A stretch of 64,000 bases of DNA from Pseudomonas sp. LP_7_YM (GCF_004364435.1 NZ_SOCT01000003.1:372001-436000), one strand, 5' to 3'. Counted from the first letter of the stretch, positions 33,598-43,177 are shown. Notes: a model not told the origin generated them from the letters alone. Made by a program: numbers and translations.

Positions 33598-34293
33598 ATG
33601 CACATCCTGTTGATCGAAGACGATACCAAAACTGGCGAATACCTGAAGAAAGGTCTCAGCGAGTCCGGCTACAAGGTCGACTGGGCCCGGCATGGCGCCG
33701 ATGGGCTGCACATGGCATTGGAGCAGCGCTACGACCTGCTGGTGCTGGATGTGATGTTACCGGGCGTGGATGGCTGGCAAATCATCGGGATCCTGCGCGC
33801 AAAGCAGGACGTGCCAGTGCTGTTCCTCACCGCACGCGATCAATTGCAGGACCGGATTCGCGGACTGGAGTTGGGCGCCGACGACTATCTGGTCAAGCCG
33901 TTTTCCTTCACCGAACTGCTGCTGCGCATCCGTACCATTCTGCGGCGCGGCGTGGTCCGCGAAGCCGACCACTTTCATTTGGCCGATCTCGAACTGGACC
34001 TGCTGCGACGTCGGGTGACCCGGCAACAGCAGGTCATCACCCTGACCAACAAGGAGTTCGCACTGCTGCATTTATTGCTGCGCCGTGAAGGCGACGTGCT
34101 GTCCAGGGCGCAAATCGCTTCGGAAGTCTGGGACATGAATTTCGACAGCGACACCAACGTGGTCGACGTGGCGATCAAGCGCCTGCGCAGCAAAATCGAT
34201 ATGCCCTACCCCGTCAAACTGATCCATACCGTGCGCGGCATCGGATATGTCTGCGAGGTACGGCCATGCGAGCTCGACGCCAACCCTCTCTGA
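33598..34293 (+). CDS. OmpR-type response regulator (CopR/HprR-like)
   Basis: A 231-residue regulator. The receiver domain (residues 1-115) has the phospho-acceptor Asp in [14 protein letters not shown] and the LTARD and [14 protein letters not shown] motifs. The C-terminal winged helix (about 128-220) has [20 protein letters not shown] and [14 protein letters not shown]. The family resembles heavy-metal or oxidative-stress regulators such as CopR, CusR and HprR. The frame is open to 33481, but the conserved protein starts [18 protein letters not shown] at 33598. It overlaps the sensor kinase gene by 28 bases. It probably binds the two upstream dyads. Confidence 0.93.
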   Translation: MHILLIEDDTKTGEYLKKGLSESGYKVDWARHGADGLHMALEQRYDLLVLDVMLPGVDGWQIIGILRAKQDVPVLFLTARDQLQDRIRGLELGADDYLVKPFSFTELLLRIRTILRRGVVREADHFHLADLELDLLRRRVTRQQQVITLTNKEFALLHLLLRREGDVLSRAQIASEVWDMNFDSDTNVVDVAIKRLRSKIDMPYPVKLIHTVRGIGYVCEVRPCELDANPL

Positions 34294-35651
34294 CGCTGCG
34301 CTCGACCCTGGCGTTCGCAGTCGTTGCCATGCTCGCCGTTGCCAGCGCCGGCATGTACCTGTACGAAAGCATGAAGGCCGCGGTCATGACCCGCAGCGAT
34401 CATGCCGTGCTGGCGCGCCTTGATCACTTTCGCAAACTATTGCAATACGACCTGACCCTCGACACGCTGCAAAGCAGTCCTCAACTGTTCGAGAACATGC
34501 TCGATAGCGAGGACGACATTTTCGTCATCGCAGAACCCGGCAAAGCCCCGGTGATCATGGTCAATCCGCGCCACGCGGCGCTGCCGCAAACGCCGATAGT
34601 CAAGGTCGATCAACCGTTGAGTGCCGCCGATCTTCGCAGTGGGTGGGTCAACCCGGATGTGCCGATGCGCGCTGCCACGGTAGAAGCGCTGTCCGGCGGC
34701 AGACTCGTGCACCTGACCGCAGCCCACCTGGCGGTCAAGGAAATGGCCACGCTGGCAAGCTTTCGCAATCGAATCCTGTTTTCCATCGCCTTGGCGTTCG
34801 CCCTCACCGCCGGGCTGGGTTATCTGCTGCTGCGTAGGGGCCTGCGCCCATTGCGCCGCATGGCCGAGCACGCCGCTGCCATCACTCCGGCGCGGCTCGA
34901 CAGCCGCATGGACAGTCGCGACACACCGGTCGAACTTCAGCAGTTGAGCAACGCCTACAACGGCATGCTCGACCGGCTGGCCGACGGTTATCAGCGCCTG
35001 ACGCAGTTTTCTGCCGATCTGGCCCATGAGATTCGCACGCCGGTAGGTTCGTTGATGGGCCATTGTCAGGTAGCGCTTAGACAACCGCGCACCGCCGATG
35101 AGTACCAATCGCTGCTGGCGTCGAACCTTGAAGAGCTTGAGCGAATCTCGCGAATGGTCGAAAGCATCCTCTTCCTTGCCCGGGCCGATGATGCCCAGGC
35201 GGCGTTGAATATTCAGGCGCTGGACCTAGCCGAAGAACTGCAACGCGTGACGGGTTATTTCGAAGGCCTGGCCGAAGAGCGGCAGATGACGCTGCATGTC
35301 TCAGGAGAGGGACAGTTGAAAGCCGACCCGCTGCTGCTGCGCCGGGCCCTGAGCAATCTGGTCGCCAATGCGATTCGGTACGCGGACGAAGGCAGCGGGA
35401 TCGACATACGCGTGGCCTGGCGCGCCGAACATTGCCGCATCGAGGTAGAAAACCAGGGGCCAATCCTGAGCGAATCGGCCCTGGACAAATTGTTCGGCCG
35501 TTTCTACCGCGCCGACGCCTCACGCCATCAAAGCTCGGACTCCAACGGGCTGGGGCTGGCGATTGTCACAGCCATCATGCAACTGCACGGCGGCGAGGCG
35601 ACAGTGGATCAACCGGCACCAGGGCGTATCTGTTTCGCCCTAGTGTTTTGA
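34266..35651 (+). CDS. Two-component sensor histidine kinase (heavy-metal/HprS-like)
   Basis: A 461-residue inner-membrane kinase. Transmembrane helices lie at about residues 13-33 and 170-190, enclosing a periplasmic sensor region of about 130 residues. A HAMP segment follows ([20 protein letters not shown]), then the H-box [19 protein letters not shown] with the phospho-accepting His near 252, and the ATPase N-box [13 protein letters not shown] and G-box [13 protein letters not shown]. The layout fits CopS/HprS-type kinases. The overlap with the response regulator gene gives coupled translation. The signal is unknown: metal, hypochlorous or peroxide stress are possibilities from relatives. 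Confidence 0.92.
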   Translation: MRARRQPSLTLRSTLAFAVVAMLAVASAGMYLYESMKAAVMTRSDHAVLARLDHFRKLLQYDLTLDTLQSSPQLFENMLDSEDDIFVIAEPGKAPVIMVNPRHAALPQTPIVKVDQPLSAADLRSGWVNPDVPMRAATVEALSGGRLVHLTAAHLAVKEMATLASFRNRILFSIALAFALTAGLGYLLLRRGLRPLRRMAEHAAAITPARLDSRMDSRDTPVELQQLSNAYNGMLDRLADGYQRLTQFSADLAHEIRTPVGSLMGHCQVALRQPRTADEYQSLLASNLEELERISRMVESILFLARADDAQAALNIQALDLAEELQRVTGYFEGLAEERQMTLHVSGEGQLKADPLLLRRALSNLVANAIRYADEGSGIDIRVAWRAEHCRIEVENQGPILSESALDKLFGRFYRADASRHQSSDSNGLGLAIVTAIMQLHGGEATVDQPAPGRICFALVF

Positions 35652-35720
35652 GCGCTGCAGCCAGCCCCAAGTCCGGCCCTTTTTAACTGATAACGTGCAG
35701 CCCAAAATTCGCCGCTGCTT

Positions 35721-36392
35721 TCACGCCTGCTTTTCGTGGGAGATCTGCAGCTTGTAGAAGGTCGCCGCTCCGCCCTCCGATGTATACCCGGTGTTGTCCT
35801 GAACATAGACGCCAGCCTTGAAGTACAACTGCCGGGTGCTCCAGCTGGCGTCGAGTTTGGCGCTCCATTGCATGTCGTGAGCATCGACGGAAAGGTCACC
35901 GGCAGGCGTCAGGTGGATGACGTAACTGAAGCGTTCCTTGAGCAGCACGCCAGTGGCGATCTGAATCACCTGCGGTTCGGATGTTGGCGTGAGGCGAAAT
36001 TTGCCAACGATGTTGCCGGTTTTGGTCTTGTCCTTGTACTGGTACTCGAGCTTGAACAGCGGCTCGGTGCTGCCGTAACAGTGGATCTGACCGATAACGA
36101 TCTTGCCGGACGAGGGCACCTGATCGACGCTCAGCGCCGCGCGCAAATAATTGTCCGCCTGGCTGTACATCCAGTTGTGCGCGGTGCCATTGGCGTAGGT
36201 TTCCCGCAATTCCGTGCGGGGATAAATGGCGTTGTCTGTCTTTGACCCGGTCACTGGCGCCCAGAAGAACAATGTGTCTCCTGAACGGAAGTAGCCATCC
36301 TCATAACCGCTGGTCAGCGTCGGCGTACTAATGGTGACTGCGGGGGTACCCACAGGTTCGGAAAGATTCCAGGTCGCGAGGTCGATCATCAT
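35721..36392 (-). CDS. Polysaccharide lyase family 7 alginate lyase (start uncertain)
   Basis: The PL7 hallmarks are all present: YPRTELRETY (R-T-E-L-R), IVIGQIHCYG (QIH), and YFKAGVYVQDN near the C-terminus, in the expected order, so the catalytic Arg, His and Tyr are likely intact. It should cut alginate or related polyuronates by beta-elimination. The conserved domain begins MMIDLATWNLSEPVG, so I use the ATG at 36392, giving 223 residues. The frame remains open to a TTG at 36515, adding a Pro-rich segment. Neither start has a strong ribosome binding site, and no signal peptide is seen with either, unusual for an enzyme acting on an exported polymer. Confidence 0.82.
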   Translation of the reverse strand: MMIDLATWNLSEPVGTPAVTISTPTLTSGYEDGYFRSGDTLFFWAPVTGSKTDNAIYPRTELRETYANGTAHNWMYSQADNYLRAALSVDQVPSSGKIVIGQIHCYGSTEPLFKLEYQYKDKTKTGNIVGKFRLTPTSEPQVIQIATGVLLKERFSYVIHLTPAGDLSVDAHDMQWSAKLDASWSTRQLYFKAGVYVQDNTGYTSEGGAATFYKLQISHEKQA

Positions 36393-36900
36393 GCCGCTCT
36401 TGGGTGCGCGCTGCGCACCAGCAAAGGGGGTGTCTGGAACAGGCGTGTACACCGTGGTTCCTGTCGCCTTTGCTATCGGCTGAACCGGTTTTTCTTTAGC
36501 CCGCTCCGCAGTCAAGAAACCGTCGAAATCGATTAAATTCGAGCAGCGATATCATCTGGGCATTACCTGTTTTATCCCAGCCAAGCTTTAGGCCGATAGC
36601 CAACACCCGGAAATGGCGGGACACACGCCTTTTACTTGACGTCATTTTTTTGAACAGGCAAGAGAGAAAATAGAAGTAAAGGTTCAAGCTTAAAAATATT
36701 TACAGACAGACGGTCGTTATATCGCTTTCTTCCTCGCCATCAAGGGCAATTTGTCCTAAAGGATCCTTAGGTACTTTTTGTAATTTTCATTTGACGAAAT
36801 TAGATTGTTACAGGATATTAATAGTTAGCATCCTAATAGTACGGCGACTAATCATTCACCGCCTAATCAAAATTCTTTGTCGATTACCAGTGGCACCTTC
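36393..36900. other. AT-rich gap between the alginate lyase and the MarR gene
   Basis: The left part may encode an N-terminal extension of the lyase (to 36515). The rest is AT-rich, with no supported gene; a minus-strand ORF here (to 36687) has no family resemblance. It carries the MarR-operon promoter listed separately. Confidence 0.45.
36791..36836 (+). promoter_or_regulatory. Probable sigma70 promoter with MarR-type operator
   Basis: TTGACG (36791-36796), a 17-base spacer and GATATT (36814-36819) make a good sigma70 promoter. TTAG-CATC-CTAA (36825-36836), at the expected transcription start, is a short dyad flanked by two ATAGT copies, a plausible site for the MarR protein encoded next. 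Confidence 0.55.
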
Positions 36901-37353
36901 ATGACCCTAGATTCACTACAAATGCACATCACCGGCGGCGTGGTCGCAGCCTCTCGCCAATGGCGCCGCGTGTGTCAGACCACGTTGATGAACTATGGGG
37001 TGTCCGAGGCCTGCGCAGGGCCGTTGCTGATGATCGCCAGATTGGGTGAAGGCGTACGCCAGGTGACCGTTGCACAAGCATGCGGGCTGGAAAGCCCGTC
37101 ACTGGTGCGCCTGCTCGATCAACTGGGCAAGGCCAATCTGGTGCAACGCACCGAAGACCCTACCGACCGCAGAGCCAAGGCCCTGAGCCTGACTGATGAA
37201 GGTCGCACGCTTGCAGATTCTATTGAAGAAGAACTAATTCGCCTGCGTCGCGATGTGTTCAGCGACCTCAATGCCGCGGATCTCGAAGCCGCCCTGCGCG
37301 TGTTCAAGGCGTTCGCCAAAGCCAGCCCGATGGGGCCGGAGCTGTCATTTTGA
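36901..37353 (+). CDS. MarR-family transcriptional regulator
   Basis: A 150-residue winged-helix regulator with VTVAQACGLESPSLVRLLDQ as the recognition helix region (about residues 57-80) and RTEDPTDRRAKALSLTDEGR as the conserved wing. It is the first gene of an efflux operon, and MarR proteins in this position are usually local repressors released by a phenolic or similar substrate. Its ATG at 36901 has no clear ribosome binding site; a TTG at 36877 is the alternative. Its stop overlaps the TTG start proposed for the FUSC gene. Confidence 0.88.
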   Translation: MTLDSLQMHITGGVVAASRQWRRVCQTTLMNYGVSEACAGPLLMIARLGEGVRQVTVAQACGLESPSLVRLLDQLGKANLVQRTEDPTDRRAKALSLTDEGRTLADSIEEELIRLRRDVFSDLNAADLEAALRVFKAFAKASPMGPELSF

Positions 37354-39449
37354 AAGACATGTTCCAGGGTTTCTTTCAAGGCGTGCCGCCTTCTCGAGAT
37401 TGGTTCTACGGCGTGCGCACTTTTGCCGCGTCGATGCTTGCGTTGTATCTCGCGCTGATCTTCGAACTGCCCCGCCCCTACTGGGCGATGGCGACCGTTT
37501 ACATCGTTTCCAGCCCTTTTGTAGCACCCACTAGTTCCAAGGCGCTGTACCGCGCGGCGGGGACCTTCCTCGGCGCTGCGGCATCGGTGGTGCTGGTGCC
37601 GATGTTTGTGCAGACGCCCTTGCTGCTGGCGGTGGTGATTGCCCTGTGGACCGGTACCCTGTTGTTTCTGTCATTGCACCTGCGCACGGCCAACAGTTAC
37701 GCGCTGATGCTGGCGGGCTACACCATGCCGCTGATTTCTTTCCCGGTGGTGGACAATCCTCAGGCGGTGTTCGACATCGCCGTGTCGCGGACCGAAGAAA
37801 TCCTCCTCGGCATCGTCTGCGCCGCCGTGGTCGGTGCAATGTTCTGGCCGCGCCGCCTGGCACCGGTGCTGGTCGACTCCATGGGCAAATGGTTCAAGGA
37901 TGCCTCGACCTACAGCGACCTGTTTCTTGCCCGCGCGGCCTCGCCGGAAGCCGTCGGCGCCCTGCGCACGGCCATGGTCGGCACCTTCAACAGTCTGGAA
38001 CTGATGATCGGCCAGCTGCCTTACGAGGGCACTCACCGCCAGACCGTGCGCAATGCCAAGGAACTGCGCGGGCGCATGATTCATCTGCTGCCGGTCATCG
38101 ATGCGCTGGACGATGCACTCTGGGCATTGGAGCGCCGAACCCCGGAACTGGTGGCCGATCTTGCGCCGTTGATCCTCGAATGCCGCGATTGGGTTGAAAA
38201 CGCCCCGCAAGGCGCGCCGATCGAATACTGGCAAGCCCTGCACAACGAACTGGAGCGCTTGCAGCCGACACCGGCGCAGCTGGATGACCGTCGCCAACTG
38301 CTGTTGTCCAACGCGCTGTATCGTCTGCGCGAATGGATCGACCTGTGGCAGGACTGCCGCAGTCTGCAGTTCGCTATCCAGACCGATGACCACCGCCCCT
38401 GGCGCGCGGTTTACCGCCACTGGCGTCTGGGGCGTCTGTCCCCGTTTCTCGACAAAGGCATGATGCTGTATTCGGTGGCCACATCGGTCAGCGCGATCAT
38501 TGTTGCCTCGGCCCTGTGGATTTTGCTGGGCTGGCAGGACGGTGCCAGCGCCGTAGCGCTGGCGGCGGTATCATGCAGCTTCTTTGCCGCGATGGACGAT
38601 CCGGCGCCGCAGATCTACCGTTTCTTTTTCTGGACCATGCTGTCGGTGGTATTCGCCAGCCTTTATTTATTCGTGGTATTGCCGAACCTGCATGACTTCC
38701 CGATGCTGGTGCTCGCATTCGCCGTGCCGTTCATCTGTGTCGGCACCCTGACCGTGCAGCCGCGCTTCTACCTGGGCACCCTGCTGACCATCGTCAACAC
38801 CTCGTCCTTCATCAGTATCCAGAGCGCTTACGACGCCGACTTTCTCAACTTCGTGAACGCCAACCTCGCCGGCCCCACGGGTCTGGCGTTCGCCTTCGTC
38901 TGGACCCTGATCGTGCGGCCATTCGGTACAGAAGTGGCAGCCAAACGCCTGACCCGGTTCGGCTGGCGCGACATCGTTGCGTTGAGTGAGGAAGCCACCC
39001 TGGCCGAACACCGGCATATGGGCGTGCGCATGCTTGACCGGCTGATGCAGCACCTGCCGCGCCTGGCAATCACCGCACAGGACACCAACATCGCCCTGCG
39101 CGAAGTGCGCGTGGCGCTGAACATGCTCGACCTGCTGGCGTACATGCCGCGGGTGCATGAGGTGCCGCGCCAGTTGCTGCGTCAGGTCGCGACCGAAGTC
39201 GGCAATTATTTCCGCGCCTGCCTCAAAACCCGTGAGCGTTTACCTGCGCCCAAAGGTCTGTTGATGACCATGGATCGCGCGCGCCGCTCGCTGACCTTTG
39301 ACTGGATGGGCGATGACGAATCGCGTCTGCATCTGTTGCATGCCCTGAGCGGCCTGCGTCTGGCACTTCTGCCGGGTGTGGAAATCGTTGATGCTCTCGC
39401 CGAGCAAGAAGAGCAACCGCCGTATGGCATCGATGGAGCACCCTTGTGA
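37350..39449 (+). CDS. FUSC-family inner-membrane efflux protein (AaeB-like)
   Basis: A 699-residue inner-membrane protein of the fusaric acid resistance family. An N-terminal bundle of hydrophobic segments (about 20-165) and a second C-terminal bundle (about 370-520) flank cytoplasmic regions; the family stretches FELPRPYWAMATVYIVSSPF and LFLSLHLRTANSYALMLAGY are clear. The frame can start at a TTG (37350) that overlaps the MarR stop and has GGAG nine bases upstream, or at an ATG at 37359. With the DUF1656, HlyD and outer-membrane partners it should export aromatic acids or similar compounds. Confidence 0.92.
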   Translation: MKDMFQGFFQGVPPSRDWFYGVRTFAASMLALYLALIFELPRPYWAMATVYIVSSPFVAPTSSKALYRAAGTFLGAAASVVLVPMFVQTPLLLAVVIALWTGTLLFLSLHLRTANSYALMLAGYTMPLISFPVVDNPQAVFDIAVSRTEEILLGIVCAAVVGAMFWPRRLAPVLVDSMGKWFKDASTYSDLFLARAASPEAVGALRTAMVGTFNSLELMIGQLPYEGTHRQTVRNAKELRGRMIHLLPVIDALDDALWALERRTPELVADLAPLILECRDWVENAPQGAPIEYWQALHNELERLQPTPAQLDDRRQLLLSNALYRLREWIDLWQDCRSLQFAIQTDDHRPWRAVYRHWRLGRLSPFLDKGMMLYSVATSVSAIIVASALWILLGWQDGASAVALAAVSCSFFAAMDDPAPQIYRFFFWTMLSVVFASLYLFVVLPNLHDFPMLVLAFAVPFICVGTLTVQPRFYLGTLLTIVNTSSFISIQSAYDADFLNFVNANLAGPTGLAFAFVWTLIVRPFGTEVAAKRLTRFGWRDIVALSEEATLAEHRHMGVRMLDRLMQHLPRLAITAQDTNIALREVRVALNMLDLLAYMPRVHEVPRQLLRQVATEVGNYFRACLKTRERLPAPKGLLMTMDRARRSLTFDWMGDDESRLHLLHALSGLRLALLPGVEIVDALAEQEEQPPYGIDGAPL

Positions 39450-39655
39450 TCGGTGATCTGGATATTGGCGGGATTTTCCTGCCGACCTTTCTGGTGCTGA
39501 TGGGCATCACCTATGTGGTCTTTCTGGTGGTTCACGCCGTGTTGTTGCGTGTCCACTTCTACCGCCTGGTCTGGCACCGGGCTTTGTTCAACGTCGGTCT
39601 ATACGCTTTGCTGCTCGGCGTCGTGGATACACTCAGTCGATACCTGATGAAATGA
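39446..39655 (+). CDS. DUF1656 small membrane protein
   Basis: A 69-residue inner-membrane protein with two hydrophobic helices (GGIFLPTFLVLMGITYVVFL and LFNVGLYALLLGVVDTL), the standard DUF1656/AaeX-type partner found between FUSC and HlyD genes. It starts at a GTG overlapping the FUSC stop (GTGA), and its own stop overlaps the next ATG (ATGA). It is probably a structural part of the pump; its role in the family is not established. Confidence 0.92.
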   Translation: MIGDLDIGGIFLPTFLVLMGITYVVFLVVHAVLLRVHFYRLVWHRALFNVGLYALLLGVVDTLSRYLMK

Positions 39656-40569
39656 AGAAACCTCTACTGACTCTGGGCCGCGTGGTCCTGACATTGCTGG
39701 TCATCACCCTCGCCGCCTTTGTCGTCTGGCGCATGGTGATGTATTACATGTACGCCCCCTGGACCCGCGACGGTCATATCCGTGCCGACGTGATCCAGAT
39801 TGCCCCGGACGTCTCTGGCCTGATCGAACAGGTTTCGGTCAGCGACAACCAGGCGATCACCAAGGGGCAGGTGCTGTTCACCATCGACCAGGACCGCTTC
39901 CGTCTGGCCTTGCGCCAGGCGCAGGCCACCGTGGCCGAGCGCAAGGAAACCTGGCAACAGGCCCAACGCGAAAACAAGCGAAACCGTGGCCTGAGCGATC
40001 TGGTCGCCCGCGAACAGCTGGAAGAAAGCCAGTCCAAAGAAGCCCGCGCGCTCTCTGCATTGAACGAATCGCAAGTGGCGGTAGACGCCGCTCAGCTGAA
40101 CCTTGATCGGTCGGTGATCCGCAGCCCTGTCGATGGATACCTCAACGACCGTGCCCCGCGCACGCACGAGTTCGTCAGTGCCGGACACCCGGTGCTGTCG
40201 GTGGTAGACAGCGCCTCGTACCACATCGACGGTTATTTCGAAGAAACCAAGCTGGACGGCATTCACATCGGCTCACCGGTGGACATCCGCGTGATCGGCG
40301 ATAACGCAAGGCTGCGCGGCCATGTGGTGAGCATCGTCGCCGGTATCGAAGACCGTGACCGCAGCAGCGGCTCTAACCTGCTGCCCAACGTCAACCCGGC
40401 GTTCAGCTGGGTGCGCCTGGCGCAACGGATCCCGGTGCGTATCGCCTTCGACGAAGTGCCGATGGACTTCCGCATGATTGCCGGGCGGACCGCGACCGTG
40501 TCGGTCATCGATGACGGCATTGCCGACAAGCATCCCGCCACCCCCACTGACACGGGAGCCGCGCGATGA
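39652..40569 (+). CDS. HlyD-family periplasmic adaptor (AaeA/EmrA-like)
   Basis: A 305-residue membrane fusion protein. One N-terminal transmembrane anchor (about 8-30) is followed by a biotinyl-lipoyl half (VIQIAPDVSGLIEQVSVSDN), an alpha-hairpin rich in Ala, Gln and Glu (about 85-140), the second lipoyl half and a beta-barrel (SYHIDGYFEETKLDGIHIGS). It should link the FUSC protein with the outer-membrane channel. It overlaps both the DUF1656 and the outer-membrane gene by four bases, so the whole operon is tightly coupled. Confidence 0.94.
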   Translation: MKKPLLTLGRVVLTLLVITLAAFVVWRMVMYYMYAPWTRDGHIRADVIQIAPDVSGLIEQVSVSDNQAITKGQVLFTIDQDRFRLALRQAQATVAERKETWQQAQRENKRNRGLSDLVAREQLEESQSKEARALSALNESQVAVDAAQLNLDRSVIRSPVDGYLNDRAPRTHEFVSAGHPVLSVVDSASYHIDGYFEETKLDGIHIGSPVDIRVIGDNARLRGHVVSIVAGIEDRDRSSGSNLLPNVNPAFSWVRLAQRIPVRIAFDEVPMDFRMIAGRTATVSVIDDGIADKHPATPTDTGAAR

Positions 40570-42041
40570 AACCCGGCGTGCGCATCCTGACCGCAGGTCT
40601 GGGCTTGCTCCTTTCGGCCTGCACCGTGGTCGGGCCGGATTACAAACTGCCCAAGGACGCTGAGGTCAATCGTCCCGATTTGCAGCGCGAGTTGGCGGGG
40701 TCATCGACCAATGTCGTCTCGGCGCCGGTACCGGCCGATTGGTGGCGCTTGTACAACGACCCCAGGCTGGATGCGCTGGTGCAACAGGCTCTGGCTTCCA
40801 GCGCCGATCTGCGCGTGGCCGCCGCCAATCTGCAGCGGGCGCGCTTTCAGACCGACGAAGCCGAGGCAGCGGGTGGTTTCAGCGGCAATGCCAAAGCGGG
40901 CGCACAACGGTTGCAGGAAGCCGGACAGGCGTACCTGCTGCCGGAAAAAGTACCCGTGGCCAATGTCGGTGATGCAAGCCTGAGCACGTCGTATCAGTTC
41001 GACCTGTTCGGCGTACTTCAGCGCGGGATCGAGGCGGCAGAAGCCAGCGCCGATGCGGCCCAGGCTGCAGCCGACACCGCGCGGATCACGCTGGTGGCCG
41101 ATGTCGTGCGTTCCTATACGCAAATCTGCGCGGCTAACGAAGAGCGCAATATCGCCCTGCACTCGCTGAATCTGCAGCAACAAAGCCTGAACCTGACCCA
41201 GCGCCTGCGTGATGCCGGTCGAGGCGACGAAACCCAGGTCACGCGTTCACAGACGCAGTACAAAACCCTGCGTGCTGACCTGCCGCGCTACGAGGCCGCA
41301 CAAAAATCCGGTCTGTATCGCCTGTCGATGCTGCTGGCCAGGCCACTGGAGCAGTTGCCCAAGGACGTGGCCGATTGCGCCGAGCTGCCACACATCGCTC
41401 AGGTCATGCCGGTGGGCGATGGCGCCGCATTGCTCAAGCGCAGGCCTGATGTGCGTCAGGCCGAACGTCGTCTGGCCATGTCCAGCGCCGGGATCGGGGT
41501 GGCCACCGGCGAGTTGTACCCTGACATCAGCATCGGCGCCACCGTCGGCACCGTGGGTATCCTCAAGGAACTCGGCGAGCCTTCGACCAACCGCTGGGGG
41601 TTTGGCGGCGTGATCAACTGGACCATCCCGTCCAACGGTGCTCGTGCCCGGATTCGCATGGCCGAAGCCTCGAATCAGGCAGCACTGGCGCATTTCGACG
41701 GCGTGGTGCTCAACGCCATCCGCGAAGCGCAGACCGGACTCTCGCAGTACACCGCCCTGCTGGAACGCCGTGACGCACTGGTAGATACCGAGTCATCAGC
41801 CAGGCAGGCCGCTGACCAGACCCACCGTTTCTTCATGGCCGGCCGCGAATCCTTCCTCGCCGACCTGCAGGCCACCCGTACCTACACCGACGTGACCGCG
41901 CAACTGGCGGCGGCCAATACTCAAGTGGCAATGGGGCAGATCGATCTGTTCCTGGCGCTGGGTGGGGGTTGGGAGAATGCGCGGGCGGCGCAGGCAGCTG
42001 CACAGTCTCAAGCTGCCGCAGGACAGCCGAGCGAACAGTAA
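40566..42041 (+). CDS. OprM/NodT-family outer-membrane efflux lipoprotein
   Basis: A 491-residue outer-membrane channel. The lipoprotein signal ends LGLLLSAC with Cys at about 19, followed by TVVGPDYKLP, the usual start of OprM-like mature proteins. The repeated OEP halves show PADWWRLYNDPRLDALVQQA, QRLRDAGRGDETQVTRSQTQ and RRPDVRQAERRLAMSSAGIG. It overlaps hlyD by four bases and is the last gene of the MarR-FUSC-DUF1656-HlyD operon, supplying its exit duct. Confidence 0.94.
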   Translation: MKPGVRILTAGLGLLLSACTVVGPDYKLPKDAEVNRPDLQRELAGSSTNVVSAPVPADWWRLYNDPRLDALVQQALASSADLRVAAANLQRARFQTDEAEAAGGFSGNAKAGAQRLQEAGQAYLLPEKVPVANVGDASLSTSYQFDLFGVLQRGIEAAEASADAAQAAADTARITLVADVVRSYTQICAANEERNIALHSLNLQQQSLNLTQRLRDAGRGDETQVTRSQTQYKTLRADLPRYEAAQKSGLYRLSMLLARPLEQLPKDVADCAELPHIAQVMPVGDGAALLKRRPDVRQAERRLAMSSAGIGVATGELYPDISIGATVGTVGILKELGEPSTNRWGFGGVINWTIPSNGARARIRMAEASNQAALAHFDGVVLNAIREAQTGLSQYTALLERRDALVDTESSARQAADQTHRFFMAGRESFLADLQATRTYTDVTAQLAAANTQVAMGQIDLFLALGGGWENARAAQAAAQSQAAAGQPSEQ

Positions 42042-42061
42042 TTGCAAAGGGGCAAAGACTT

Positions 42062-42152
42062 CTGTGGGAGCTTGATCACGAACAGGACGGTACTGCCCCT
42101 GCCCCTCAAGCGGGGTGAAACATGGCATTCGTGAGCAGACTAACGCCCACAG
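42062..42152. repeat. Diverged REP pair after the efflux operon
   Basis: CTGTGGG opens and CCCACAG closes the element, with AGCTTGATCACGAA and TTCGTGAGCAGA inside as degenerate arms. A further REP fragment (GAGAGCAAGCTCACTCTC) follows near 42195. It sits between two plus-strand units. Confidence 0.6.
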
Positions 42153-42343
42153 CACTTCTGGGGCGCTAGTCAGATCCAGGGCCTGTCATCATTGACGAGA
42201 GCAAGCTCACTCTCACATCAGACCTACGCCAGCCTCACTGCGCTTGAAACTTGAGGCTCAACGCTCACCACTGCCGATTAATGGAACCCCTGTCCGCCTG
42301 CATTGCCTGACCTCTCTATACACCCATCACCAGGAGGCATTCG

Positions 42344-43177
42344 ATGCGCACTCTCCAACTGGCAGACAAAACCGTTCCCGTCATCGGTCAAGGCACCTGG
42401 CGTATGGGGGAGGACCGTCACCGGCGTCAGGACGAAGTGACTGCGCTGGAGTTGGGTATTGAGCTGGGCCTGAACCTGATCGACACCGCCGAAATGTACG
42501 GCGAAGGCGGCTCGGAAGAGGTGGTAGGCCAGGCTATCGCCGGCAAGCGTGACCAGGTGACCCTGGTGAGCAAGGTCTATCCGCACAACGCCAGCCGCAA
42601 AGGTATTCCGGCGGCCTGTGAGCGAAGCCTGCAACGGATGAAAACCGATTACATCGATCTTTATCTGCTGCACTGGCCGGGCTCGTATCCGCTGGAAGAA
42701 ACCATTGAGGCGTTCGAGCGGCTGCGTGAGGGGGGCAAGATAGGCCGTTGGGGCGTGTCGAATTTCGACGTCGCGGACATGCTCGAATTGAAGGGCATCG
42801 ATTCTGACAGTGCCTGTGCCACCAATCAGGTGCTCTATAACCCTGAAGAACGCGGCGTCGAATACGACCTGATGCCCTGGATGCAAACCGCCGACATGCC
42901 GCTCATGGCCTACTGCCCTATCGGTCAGGCCGGCAATCTGTTGATGAACCCGGCCATCCTCGAAGTCGCCGAGCGCCATGACGCCACCCCTGCACAGATC
43001 AGCCTGGCCTGGGTGCTGCGTCAGGACGGTGTGATCGCCATACCCAAAGCGGTCGATCCCCATCACCTTCGGCTGAATGCTGACGCCGCGAAGATCGAGC
43101 TGAGCATCGATGACGAACTGTTGATCGATACCTCATGGCCCGCGCCGTCGCGCAAGAAGCGTCTGGCGATGGTGTAA
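42344..43177 (+). CDS. Aldo/keto reductase
   Basis: A 277-residue NADPH-dependent oxidoreductase of the AKR superfamily. Catalytic residues are visible as Asp and Tyr in LIDTAEMYGEG, Lys in LVSKVYPHNAS and His in LYLLHWPGSYP; VIAIPKAVDPHHLRLNAD forms the NADP-binding end. It resembles the YeaE-type methylglyoxal/aldehyde reductases. AGGAGGC lies eight bases before the ATG. Monocistronic, with the REP region before it and a perfect 9-bp hairpin (GCGGTATTC/GAATACCGC, 43259-43279) after it. Confidence 0.93.
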   Translation: MRTLQLADKTVPVIGQGTWRMGEDRHRRQDEVTALELGIELGLNLIDTAEMYGEGGSEEVVGQAIAGKRDQVTLVSKVYPHNASRKGIPAACERSLQRMKTDYIDLYLLHWPGSYPLEETIEAFERLREGGKIGRWGVSNFDVADMLELKGIDSDSACATNQVLYNPEERGVEYDLMPWMQTADMPLMAYCPIGQAGNLLMNPAILEVAERHDATPAQISLAWVLRQDGVIAIPKAVDPHHLRLNADAAKIELSIDDELLIDTSWPAPSRKKRLAMV

